Shown here in pieces: positions 1 through 7,718 of a stretch of DNA of 44,695 nt. The position numbers and the translations under genes were made by a program. Under the pieces are notes generated by a model. The model ran no database searches. It was not told the DNA's origin and saw nothing but the letters and a program-made list of their open reading frames with translations. The DNA is from a virus, in the IMG/VR virus record IMGVR_UViG_3300008113_005698, positions 1 through 44,695 of that record. One strand, given 5' to 3'. Within the stretch, counting starts at the first letter, position 1. Each line of letters opens with the position of its first letter.

Positions 1-1120
1 TATTAAGTATTCTACTACTGAATGAACTACTATTGCTATAATATGATTGTGTAAATGTTAGGTAAGATGCACTATATACATTTAAGTTATCAATTACAGA
101 TGCACTTAATGTATTTTGAAAAGTTACTTTATTTGTAAATGTTTGTTCGGAATAGAAAGTATTTCCACCAACTAATTTGGCATATCCCATTGCCGTTATT
201 TGGGTTGCCCCACTTACTATACCGCTTCCACTTAATATTTGAGCAGATGATGAAATTACACCATCCAATGAAGTTATATAAGATGATGTTGCTGCTTCTA
301 AACTATCTACTCTACTATCTATTGATTGTGTAAAAGTATTTAATGAGGTTAAATCAGTTGATGTTGAAATAAATCCTAATGCAGTTATTTGGGCAGAACT
401 ACTTATTGTTCCTGCTACTGCACTACCACTAATAATTCTATTATTAAAAGATGCACTATCAATTGAATATGATGAAGTTAATAAAAGTCCTGCTATAAAT
501 TGCTCATTAGTTGCTGCTTCTATTCTATTACTAAACGAAGAACTTTCTGAATGATAACTCGTTATAAATTCTGTTAGGGATTCACTTATATAATTTGTTC
601 CACTTATGTGTTGATTGATTCTTTCAATAAAACTTGAACTATCAATTTGGTATGATGAAGTTAATAAAAGTCCTGCTATGAATTGTTCATTAGTTGCTGC
701 TTCTATTCTATTACTAAAAGAAGAACTTTCAGCGTGATAACTTGTTACAAATTCATTGTATGATTCACTTATATAAGATGTTCCAGATATATGTGATGTT
801 ATTCTATTATCAAATGATGCACTATCACTATAATATGATTGTGTAAATGTATTTAATAAAGTTTTAGTTGCTAAACTAGAAGTATCAATTGTTACGTTAT
901 CCAATCTACTATCTAATGATGCACTAAAAGTATTAAATGAAGAACTAAACGTTTCTAAAAAATCCAATCTTGCATCGGTTGATGCTGATAGCATATTAAT
1001 CACAGCATCTTCTAATACATCTAATGTTATTTTATATGTAACACCATTATCAATTCCGACTAATGTTGTATTTAAAGATGCACTACTTAATGCATTTAAT
1101 TGTGATATTCTTTTTGCCAT
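1..1120 (-). CDS. Fibre-like virion protein, C-terminus beyond window
   Basis: An open frame of at least 373 codons begins at 1120 and leaves the window at base 1 without a stop. Its ATG overlaps the stop of the upstream gene by one base (TAATG). The N-terminus (MAKRISQLNALS...VGIDNGVTYKITL) resembles the anchoring start of many phage fibre proteins. The rest is rich in Ser, Thr and Asn, with repeated phrases such as TQSYYS, SASF, SSAQI and ISGS. Residues 99-159 and 160-220 are a tandem duplication of 61 residues. Such sequence is usual in trimeric phage fibres. Its place after the neck and tail-completion genes suits a tail or collar fibre. The receptor-binding tip, if present, is off the edge. 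The fibre-like character is clear; the exact role is inferred. Confidence 0.75.
   Translation of the reverse strand, partial: MAKRISQLNALSSASLNTTLVGIDNGVTYKITLDVLEDAVINMLSASTDARLDFLETFSSSFNTFSASLDSRLDNVTIDTSSLATKTLLNTFTQSYYSDSASFDNRITSHISGTSYISESYNEFVTSYHAESSSFSNRIEAATNEQFIAGLLLTSSYQIDSSSFIERINQHISGTNYISESLTEFITSYHSESSSFSNRIEAATNEQFIAGLLLTSSYSIDSASFNNRIISGSAVAGTISSSAQITALGFISTSTDLTSLNTFTQSIDSRVDSLEAATSSYITSLDGVISSSAQILSGSGIVSGATQITAMGYAKLVGGNTFYSEQTFTNKVTFQNTLSASVIDNLNVYSASYLTFTQSYYSNSSSFSSRILN
461..826 (-). repeat. Two tandem 183-bp units inside the fibre gene
   Basis: Two consecutive 183-base units encode 61 residues each (99-159 and 160-220 of the protein). They share the string IEAATNEQFIAGLLLTSSY exactly and a similar ISGT.YISES segment. 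The second half of each unit is almost identical at DNA level, which points to recent duplication or homogenisation. The period is a whole number of codons, so copy number can change without breaking the frame. Confidence 0.85.
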
Positions 1121-1515
1121 TATAATATTATTTCTTCATCATTTTCTGTTAATAATACATCGTTTTCTTCGGATGTTAATGTTGTGTTTTTAAATTTACC
1201 TTTAATCGTACATGAATTTGCTCCAAAGTTCTCAAAATAATTATCTGAATTTTCAAAATTTACAGATATAGTTGCACTTCCAAATTCTATATTTTTAATA
1301 TCAGATTTTTGTAATCTTAATCCACTAATATAAACACCTGTTAAATCATCATATTGATAACCTTTTGCATATGTAACATTATTAAAAATAAAACTAACAC
1401 CATTAGATGATGAAACAAATGTATCAGCTACCAATGTAGTATCGGTTGCCAATTGTGTTCTAACTTCTTCTCTAAATGCCATTTGCATTTTAGTATTTTT
1501 CTTTACAATTTTCAT
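1120..1515 (-). CDS. Small beta-rich virion-associated protein, unrecognised
   Basis: This 131-residue protein was not recognised. After a basic start (MKIVKKNTKMQ) it reads as alternating beta strands (GVSFIFNNVTYAKGYQYD, then SATISVNFEN) and ends in an acidic tail (ENDEEIIL). Its ATG overlaps the stop of the gp15-like gene by one base, and its own stop overlaps the fibre start by one base, so the three genes are translationally coupled. A role in tail completion or fibre attachment is inferred from position only. Confidence 0.6.
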   Translation of the reverse strand: MKIVKKNTKMQMAFREEVRTQLATDTTLVADTFVSSSNGVSFIFNNVTYAKGYQYDDLTGVYISGLRLQKSDIKNIEFGSATISVNFENSDNYFENFGANSCTIKGKFKNTTLTSEENDVLLTENDEEIIL

Positions 1516-2900
1516 TATATAGAATCTAATGGTCCATCAATTGTTATAACATCATCACTACCTAATGTATATGCAAAGTTATTTTTTCTAAATGCAACTT
1601 TGATATGGTTATCAATATCACTAACTACATAATCTTTATTTGATATAGTTTGCGAGTTTACATCAATTTCAAATTTAGGAATACCCACAACATTATCTGC
1701 TATTCTATAATTTGTATTTTCAAATATAAAGAATTTACTATTTTCACTTAAAAATGATAAAGTTATTTTTGTAGTTTCTATACTATTAACTAACTCACCA
1801 AATGTTAATGGTTTATATGTTGTGTTTTGTTGCAACAATTTGATTTTACCATTCAATGTAACTTCATCTTGAGCATCAACATTAAATCCAATAATACTTG
1901 TATCAAATGTTGCTGTGATAGATGTATCATTTATATCAAGTTCATATGAAGTTGGTGATTGGTATTGACCGTTTATGTAGATTTTAATAGTATCTGCTTC
2001 TGATAATGAATCTAACCCCGAAGGTGGTGTTATATATTTTATATTTTCAAATATAATTTGATTATCCAACGTATATGTTCCAATTACTGTCCCATTTAAT
2101 GTTATATAATCGTATATTAATTTATTTCCGGTGTAATCATCTGTTTTAACTTTCTTTTCTTCACCAATTATATTTGTATCAACCTGAATTGCTTTTGGTG
2201 ATATTGATTTTTTAATTGTACTATCTCCATCAAATTTTTCAGGAAGTAAATATGCTTTTACTACCATTGTAAATGTAGTTCTAATAATTCTTTCACCACC
2301 ATCTACCATATCTTGTGATGTTTCAAAGTTATCAATTTTTGTATTAAATTTAAACTTTGCTTTATCTCCCCAATATTCATCCGATGCATATTGGAAAGCC
2401 TCAACTATGGTATTCATATGTTCTGTGTAGTTTGTCCAAACCATAACCTGATATGTAACATCAACATAATCTGGCATTGTTATATTATAAACTTCTTTCT
2501 TTGGTCTAAAATTATTTAGAATAGAAAATTTATCGTATGCATTTTTTTTACTCCAAATAGCCTGTGATGTATATGATAAATGTCTATTTAACATTTGCAT
2601 TGATTCGTTTCTAGCGACAGTATTTCTTTTAAACATTATCATTGGGATTTGTATTTTCCCTCTACTATCTCTAAATACTCCATCTATTTGTGCACCTTTC
2701 CATCTTTCAGCGTTACCATATATTAAAGGGACATTTAATTTTTGTCCACTTTCTTCTAATTGAGGTATAACAACATCTTGCATATATTGGGAAATAGCAA
2801 AATCAACATCATAAAGAGTTATACTTCTTTTTGTAAAGACTTCTTCTCTTTTGATTTCGTTTGCTCTGTTTCCTGTATTTTTAAGTGGATTAACTGCCAT
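1515..2900 (-). CDS. gp15: gp15-like tail sheath stabiliser / tail completion protein
   Basis: The 461-residue product resembles T4 gp15, which caps the top of the tail and joins it to the neck. Family-like segments run through residues 30-220: an N-terminal stretch ending in VPLIYGNAERWKG, a middle segment ITMPDYVDVTYQVMVWTNY with EHMNTIVEAF, and GGERIIRTTFTMVVKAYLLP. T4 gp15 is about 270 residues, so this protein carries roughly 200 extra C-terminal residues, which are beta-rich and repeat LNG and FEN(I/T)XY phrases. It follows the gp14-like gene by one base, matching the T4 order 13-14-15. The family call comes from recalled motifs and synteny, not an alignment. Confidence 0.65.
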   Translation of the reverse strand: MAVNPLKNTGNRANEIKREEVFTKRSITLYDVDFAISQYMQDVVIPQLEESGQKLNVPLIYGNAERWKGAQIDGVFRDSRGKIQIPMIMFKRNTVARNESMQMLNRHLSYTSQAIWSKKNAYDKFSILNNFRPKKEVYNITMPDYVDVTYQVMVWTNYTEHMNTIVEAFQYASDEYWGDKAKFKFNTKIDNFETSQDMVDGGERIIRTTFTMVVKAYLLPEKFDGDSTIKKSISPKAIQVDTNIIGEEKKVKTDDYTGNKLIYDYITLNGTVIGTYTLDNQIIFENIKYITPPSGLDSLSEADTIKIYINGQYQSPTSYELDINDTSITATFDTSIIGFNVDAQDEVTLNGKIKLLQQNTTYKPLTFGELVNSIETTKITLSFLSENSKFFIFENTNYRIADNVVGIPKFEIDVNSQTISNKDYVVSDIDNHIKVAFRKNNFAYTLGSDDVITIDGPLDSI

Positions 2901-2901
2901 T

Positions 2902-3381
2902 TTATTTTATTCTTTCTTCTATGTTTAAAGATGATTTTCTAGTTAAGAATGTTCCAGCTACAATAGATAAACTATTAGCCGGCTGACCTGCTATGAATTG
3001 ATTTTCATTTACATTATTAACTTCATAATATCCATTATTATATCCTATATAATCACCAACTTCTAAATAAATTCCCGAATCTATTAATTCTTGTTTTACA
3101 AATGAGAATTTAACAACCTGTGTTGCATCTGGTCCAAATCCTTCATATGTTGTTGTTATTTCACCATACTCAACTCTGGCATATAATTCAACAGGTCTAA
3201 AATATGTTTTGCCCAATGATTCTCCATACAAATTAGTTTTAGATTCATATGGGTTTACCTTATAAAAATTAACTAATTGTTGTACAGCTTGTTTTGTTAG
3301 CTCTCCACCTATACTTAAAAATATAGATATGTCTCTAGGTCCTACTATACCTCCTGTTGGATTTGCGCAAGTGTTACTCAT
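2902..3381 (-). CDS. gp14: gp14-like neck protein
   Basis: This 159-residue protein lies between gp13-like and gp15-like genes, the T4 position of neck protein gp14, which helps close the head after packaging. It has a pattern seen in short phage gp14 proteins: a helical start (KQAVQQLVNFYKVNP), then YGESLGKTYFRPVELYARVE, then a beta-rich half with YLEVGDYIGYNNGYYEV. T4 gp14 is longer (256 residues), but phage versions vary in length. The gene starts one base after the upstream stop. The assignment leans on synteny as much as on sequence. Confidence 0.55.
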   Translation of the reverse strand: MSNTCANPTGGIVGPRDISIFLSIGGELTKQAVQQLVNFYKVNPYESKTNLYGESLGKTYFRPVELYARVEYGEITTTYEGFGPDATQVVKFSFVKQELIDSGIYLEVGDYIGYNNGYYEVNNVNENQFIAGQPANSLSIVAGTFLTRKSSLNIEERIK

Positions 3382-3382
3382 A

Positions 3383-4627
3383 TTATCCTATATAAAATGG
3401 TAATGGTACTTTATTCAACATCTTCTGAACTTGTTCAGCTTCTGCTGCTTTATATTCCATTTGTTTTGGTTTACTTAATTCTTCTAATGTTTGTCTTAAT
3501 TGTTGGAACAATACTTCTTTATCTTGCAATGCTTCTGCTCTTAATGCTGCTCCATCTAATGAAATACTTTCTCCTCCTGGAATTGGAATTGTAGCATATT
3601 TTTCTCTAACTGCTCCTAATAATTCTTTTGCTAATGCTAAAGTAAATCTCCAAATCCATTGTTTACCAACTGAATTAATTGTACTATATTTCATAAAATC
3701 ATAACCAATGTTAGAATAATCTCCAATAACATTACTAATACCGGTTGAATTATCTCCCATAATTTTTATGTTCCCATCATTACCACCTTCATATCTATCT
3801 TCTTCTAATGTATATTGAATCCATACTTTATGAATATTTGATGTTGTAGTTGGTATCGGAAATACTTTTAAAGTATTATCCATTAAATGAAATGAATATG
3901 CACTTCTACGAACTTGGTCATTAAATTCAATAGCTTGCATTCTTAACATATCTTCGAATAATGGCATTAATACGAATTGTGATGATGGTGAGAATGAACT
4001 AAATCCAAACTCATCTATTAAGTTAAGTGTACCCATTGCAGATATTGCATATGGGTCAAAGAAACGAGATACCGCAGGTGTTCCATCATGGAATACTTTA
4101 CGAACTTCTATTTTCTTTCCACTATGAGATGATGATTCTAATAATTGTTTTAAATCATATGTTTGTTGACCTGCTTGTAAATCAATACTTGCACTATGTA
4201 ATTCTAAATTACCTCCTACCAATGCCTCCGAACCATATTGTTCAGAAATTATTATTGTTTGGTTTAAGTTTGAACCTTCTACAAATTTACCATTCAAATC
4301 CAATGATGACGTAGAATCTACTTTTTCATATGTTCTTTCGTTTCCAAATAAATTATATAAATTGTTACGAATATTGAATTGATTAACTTGAGCAGAGTAC
4401 TCAGTCACTGCTTCTTCGAAGCAAGTATAAATTTGGTCATCACATAATTCAATATCAATTGATGGCCATCCTAATCTGTGTGCTACATATTTAGCAACTA
4501 AAGGTCCATCGTGTTGGAAATGTGTATCGGTATCATATAAACCAAATGGAGTAGAACCGGAAATTACACCTGGTAAACCATCGTATTTATTTGCTAAACC
4601 ACCACTTACGTTATTATTACAAGACAT
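3383..4627 (-). CDS. gp13: gp13-like neck protein
   Basis: The 414-residue product matches the general layout of T4-like gp13 neck proteins, which bind the portal vertex of the filled head. An early helix-rich block reads VAHRLGWPSIDIELCDDQ followed by CFEEAVTEYSAQVN, as in phage head-completion and adaptor proteins. A later beta block includes NTLKVFPIPTTTSNIHKVWI. T4 gp13 is 309 residues; the insert here is Ser/Gly-rich around residues 105-175. A promoter-like AT motif lies 18 bases upstream, so this gene may begin the neck transcription unit with the gp14-like and gp15-like genes, each one base apart or overlapping. Confidence 0.6.
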   Translation of the reverse strand: MSCNNNVSGGLANKYDGLPGVISGSTPFGLYDTDTHFQHDGPLVAKYVAHRLGWPSIDIELCDDQIYTCFEEAVTEYSAQVNQFNIRNNLYNLFGNERTYEKVDSTSSLDLNGKFVEGSNLNQTIIISEQYGSEALVGGNLELHSASIDLQAGQQTYDLKQLLESSSHSGKKIEVRKVFHDGTPAVSRFFDPYAISAMGTLNLIDEFGFSSFSPSSQFVLMPLFEDMLRMQAIEFNDQVRRSAYSFHLMDNTLKVFPIPTTTSNIHKVWIQYTLEEDRYEGGNDGNIKIMGDNSTGISNVIGDYSNIGYDFMKYSTINSVGKQWIWRFTLALAKELLGAVREKYATIPIPGGESISLDGAALRAEALQDKEVLFQQLRQTLEELSKPKQMEYKAAEAEQVQKMLNKVPLPFYIG

Positions 4628-4645
4628 CTATATAAAGTTTGATTT

Positions 4646-4657
4646 TATATAAATATC
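4646..4657 (-). promoter_or_regulatory. AT-rich promoter-like motif before gp13-like gene
   Basis: On the coding strand this reads GATATTTATATA, matching 11 of 12 positions of the sequence TATATTTATATA that recurs before head and packaging genes. It ends 18 bases before the ATG at 4627. It may be a phage late promoter element. AT richness raises the chance of coincidence. Confidence 0.4.
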
Positions 4658-4685
4658 TTAAATATATAGAAATACAAAATATGCT

Positions 4686-5573
4686 CTATCCTATTTGTGT
4701 AAGTGTTGCAATAACGGATGGAATTGCCGGTCTTGTTGGATTAATTGATGATCCCGATGCGTGCAATTGACCAGTTGAATCATTACAACTCCATTTTATT
4801 TCAACATAATCATTTGCAGCTATGGGTAACATCCAGTTCCATGCAGCAACACTTCTACCCAATTGTCCTGATGATTTATTTACATCAATTTGTGTGTTTG
4901 TATTTGCAACATTGCTTCCTGTATACGATAGCCAAATATCAAATGTAATATTTGTATTTGCAGTATTTCCTAATTGTGCTGAGAATTGTAAATTATAGAT
5001 ACCAGTATTCGATGGTGTTATTCTACTACCACTTACAATCGTAACATTATGTGCAAAATCAATTGTATTTATTTTCATTGAATATGCAGTATTTGAGCTT
5101 CCACTTTGGATAGTAGTATCACTAAACTGTCCGTAATTGAATAATTTATTTCCTGCTAAATAAAACTCCGAACCACTTGCTACATTTATATTTCCTTTAA
5201 CATCCAATGAACCAGTGATTACTTGTGAACCACTTGTAAATATTGAACCTGTCATTGTAATAGTGTGATTACGGAAATTAGTAGAACCACTTACATCCAA
5301 TGTTCCACTCATTATGGTATTTCCAGTTAATGTATTATTACCAATTTGTGTAGTAGAACCACTTACTAAAAGTGAACCTGTAATGGTTTGCTCTCCTATA
5401 AATGTATTAGATGATGTTAATGCAAATTGATTTACATTGAAATAACCAAACTCATCATCAGGCTGGCGTGCCATTACCCACGATTCTTCTCTTCTACCAT
5501 CATCTATACTATGAGTGTATAAATCGTAAGCTCTAAATTTTATTCGATATCCACCAGGAACTGTCCATTTCAT
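4686..5573 (-). CDS. Fibre-like decoration protein with jelly-roll-like C-terminus
   Basis: The 295-residue product has three parts. Residues 1-55 (FRAYDL ... WVMARQPDDEFGYFNVNQF) match the start of the neighbouring 107-residue protein and probably form a virion-docking module. Residues 60-150 repeat phrases such as TGSLLVSGST, SGTLDVSGST and TGSLDVKGNI, typical of beta-structured fibre shafts. The C-terminal 130 residues (SNTGIYNLQFSAQ ... FDIWLSYTGSNV ... NDYVEIKWSCND) resemble a C1q/TNF-like jelly roll, a common trimeric fibre head. It follows a terminator and lies next to the major capsid gene, so a head fibre or decoration protein is likely. The fibre nature is well supported; the docking partner is inferred. 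Confidence 0.6.
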   Translation of the reverse strand: MKWTVPGGYRIKFRAYDLYTHSIDDGRREESWVMARQPDDEFGYFNVNQFALTSSNTFIGEQTITGSLLVSGSTTQIGNNTLTGNTIMSGTLDVSGSTNFRNHTITMTGSIFTSGSQVITGSLDVKGNINVASGSEFYLAGNKLFNYGQFSDTTIQSGSSNTAYSMKINTIDFAHNVTIVSGSRITPSNTGIYNLQFSAQLGNTANTNITFDIWLSYTGSNVANTNTQIDVNKSSGQLGRSVAAWNWMLPIAANDYVEIKWSCNDSTGQLHASGSSINPTRPAIPSVIATLTQIG

Positions 5574-5592
5574 ATACTATAAGTATAAGCAT

Positions 5593-5625
5593 AAAAAAAA
5601 GGAGAATATTTCTACTCTCCTTTTT
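5593..5625 (-). terminator. Factor-independent terminator after the 107-residue gene
   Basis: On the minus strand a ten-base stem (AAAAAGGAGA paired with TCTCCTTTTT) encloses a ten-base loop and runs into eight T residues. It lies 16 bases after the stop of the small fibre-like gene and before the 295-residue gene, in the right orientation. Confidence 0.85.
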
Positions 5626-5641
5626 ATAATATTTTATTTTA

Positions 5642-5965
5642 TTATGATAATCTAACCTTAACCGCACCTTGTGAGTGGTATAAACCACCAACAGGAATAC
5701 CTGCTGCAGATGCAGATGCATCGTTCCAACCACCATTTGAACCAGTGATGTAGTTGAATGTTGTATTGTTTAATTTAGTTGCAACTGCACCACTAACTGA
5801 TGCCAATGCTGCATCTGTTGCCAATCCGTTGCCATCTAATGTTGTTTGTAATTGTGATGCTGGAACATATCCAAATTCACCATCAGCTCTTTTTGCCATT
5901 AATTCTGTACCCGATACACTATCGAATGTAGGTAATTCGTACGCTTTAAATACTACGTTTGCCAT
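5642..5965 (-). CDS. Small fibre-like structural protein
   Basis: This 107-residue protein begins with a module shared with the next gene: FKAYELPTF, then LMAKRADGEFGYVPASQL. Its C-terminus, AAGIPVGGLYHSQGAVKVRL, is of a type recurrent at the ends of phage structural proteins. Between them lies an Ala/Ser-rich helix (ATDAALASVSGAVATKL). The gene sits just after the major capsid gene and is bounded by a terminator on each side with a promoter-like motif in front, so it may be a single-gene transcript made in quantity. A capsid decoration or head-fibre base is the best guess. Confidence 0.6.
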   Translation of the reverse strand: MANVVFKAYELPTFDSVSGTELMAKRADGEFGYVPASQLQTTLDGNGLATDAALASVSGAVATKLNNTTFNYITGSNGGWNDASASAAGIPVGGLYHSQGAVKVRLS

Positions 5966-5986
5966 AATTTATACTCTTTTTGTTTG

Positions 5987-5998
5987 AATATAAATATA
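5987..5998 (-). promoter_or_regulatory. AT-rich promoter-like motif before the 107-residue gene
   Basis: The coding strand reads TATATTTATATT, 11 of 12 positions of the recurring TATATTTATATA sequence. It is 21 bases before the ATG at 5965 and starts immediately after the gp23 terminator hairpin, whose T-run it partly shares. This is a sensible place for a new transcript to start. Confidence 0.4.
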
Positions 5999-6031
5999 AA
6001 AAAATAGGGGAAATCTTTCGAAATCCCCTAT
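5998..6031 (-). terminator. Factor-independent terminator after major capsid gene
   Basis: On the minus strand ATAGGGGA pairs with TCCCCTAT. After two mismatches, TC pairs with GA around a GAAA tetraloop, and seven T residues follow. It lies 20 bases after the gp23 stop. A GC-rich stem in such AT-rich DNA makes the call strong. Confidence 0.88.
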
Positions 6032-6051
6032 CTTTATTATTATTTACTAAA

Positions 6052-7695
6052 TTAGATTCTGTCTAAATCAGCAATTTTAATTTTACCATAGAATTCTGGT
6101 CTTACCATCTTCTTAGCGTATCTTGTCATAACACCACGTCTTGGAGTGAAGTTATCTGGATCGTATACTAATGGAGTTAATACCAATGGTACATATGGAG
6201 CATATACAGCACCTGTTTCTAAGAAGTTGTTACCTTTGTAACCTAATAACATTACGTTTTCAGTCATATAAGGGTTCTTGTAGACAGTGTATCTGTTAGC
6301 AATGTTACCAACTGAAGTCACACCTGCAGAGAACTGCTTAGCGTCTTTATCAGCTGATACTGCGAATCCTGGAATAGATTCTAAAATAGTACAAACATCT
6401 GGAGATGCAACGATGAAGTTAGCACCACCTCTTAATGTTAATTGATGAATCTTGTTAGAAACTTTGTTGATTTTCACACCTAAAGTTTGGAACCAAGAGT
6501 TCTTTTGGTATGCAGAAGCTGCTGCTGCGTTTGAATCAATTTCAAATGCGTCAGTACCTTGATTATACTCATATCCAACTCTAGCTGACCAGTACTCAGT
6601 TGTTAAAGCGTTAGCTTGTAACATTTCTAAGATTTCTAAGTCAATCTCTAAAGAGATGTATTCAGATAACATAGAAGTTAATTCAGCTTCAGCGTCAATT
6701 GAGTGGTAAGCGTTTAAGTCTTGAGCTAATTCAGGAGTCCATACTGCTTTCAACTTACGAGTTTTAGCAACGATAGCCTCTGATTTTAATTCAAGGTCGA
6801 TTGTTGGGATATCTAATGCATCACCATCATTTACATCATTAAATCTAGTTCCTTGCTCTTCGAAGTCACCTCTGTTGTAAGCTGTTGGTTGCTTAGAGTA
6901 AGCTAATACTACTGAACCAGTCCAACCTGAAGTTGAAGGTACTACGAAAGTAATGTTAGAACCATTAACTTTTGTAAATTGTGGGAAGTAACCACCATTG
7001 ATTGGTGCACCTGTGATTTGGAAAGTTCTTACTGCATTTAAATCTGCATCAGATGGAGCTCCGATAGTAATCTTCTTGTAAGTACCAGCGATTAAACTAG
7101 AACTGAAGTTTGCATCGAAATCTAAATCAGATAAATCTACTGAAGAAGTTGTCCATAAACCACCTGCAGATGCTGATGTAGTGTCATTGAATGTATATCC
7201 AAATCTACCAGCACCATATAAACCACCTTGAGCAGTTTGAGTTGAACCTAATTTGTCACCCGCTGGAGATAAAGAATCTTTACCTGCTAAACCACCACTA
7301 CCGAATAATGATGAGTTTTGGAATGAAGGTCTACCTGGTTGGTTAGAACCATATTTGAAGTCCATATAGAATATAAGACCTGAAGGTAAGTTCATTGGTT
7401 GAACTGAAACGAATTCCTTCGCTGCAATTTCACCGAAGATACGTCTTACAAGTGGTAAAGCCACCCCAGACCATTCTTCGTTACCAGCTGTTGTTGAAGT
7501 ATAGTTTGCTTCATCCAACAATTGCTTTGCTTGGTTTTCTAAAAGTACAGCCATACCCGCTTTTTCTGTTGGGGCTGCGATACCTTCTAAAAGGCCAGTT
7601 TTTTCCCACTTGCTTCTCAAACCTCTTGTTTGCTCAAGCATTACTGATTGTGGGTTTTTGCCTTCCATTAATTTTGATAAATCGAATTGTGCCAT
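6052..7695 (-). CDS. gp23: Major capsid protein (gp23-like)
   Basis: The 547-residue product is the T4 gp23-type major head protein (HK97 fold). Supporting segments include LPLVRRIFGEIAAKEFVSVQ near residues 82-101, the motif SEAIVAKTRKLKAVWTPELA, AHSIDAEAELT-like helices followed by ISLEIDLEILEML, and a C-terminus with YDPDNFTPRRGVMTRYAKK. The N-terminal 62 residues hold several (L/I/M)XE sites (residues 9-11, 35-37, 51-53), the cleavage preference of T4 gp21 protease, so the mature protein probably starts near residue 54-63. The leader before ATG is A-rich with no Shine-Dalgarno. It follows the scaffold gene by 23 bases and is closed by a strong terminator, as expected for the most abundant virion protein. 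Confidence 0.93.
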   Translation of the reverse strand: MAQFDLSKLMEGKNPQSVMLEQTRGLRSKWEKTGLLEGIAAPTEKAGMAVLLENQAKQLLDEANYTSTTAGNEEWSGVALPLVRRIFGEIAAKEFVSVQPMNLPSGLIFYMDFKYGSNQPGRPSFQNSSLFGSGGLAGKDSLSPAGDKLGSTQTAQGGLYGAGRFGYTFNDTTSASAGGLWTTSSVDLSDLDFDANFSSSLIAGTYKKITIGAPSDADLNAVRTFQITGAPINGGYFPQFTKVNGSNITFVVPSTSGWTGSVVLAYSKQPTAYNRGDFEEQGTRFNDVNDGDALDIPTIDLELKSEAIVAKTRKLKAVWTPELAQDLNAYHSIDAEAELTSMLSEYISLEIDLEILEMLQANALTTEYWSARVGYEYNQGTDAFEIDSNAAAASAYQKNSWFQTLGVKINKVSNKIHQLTLRGGANFIVASPDVCTILESIPGFAVSADKDAKQFSAGVTSVGNIANRYTVYKNPYMTENVMLLGYKGNNFLETGAVYAPYVPLVLTPLVYDPDNFTPRRGVMTRYAKKMVRPEFYGKIKIADLDRI

Positions 7696-7718
7696 TTTAT
7701 TTAATTGTTTAATGGTTG

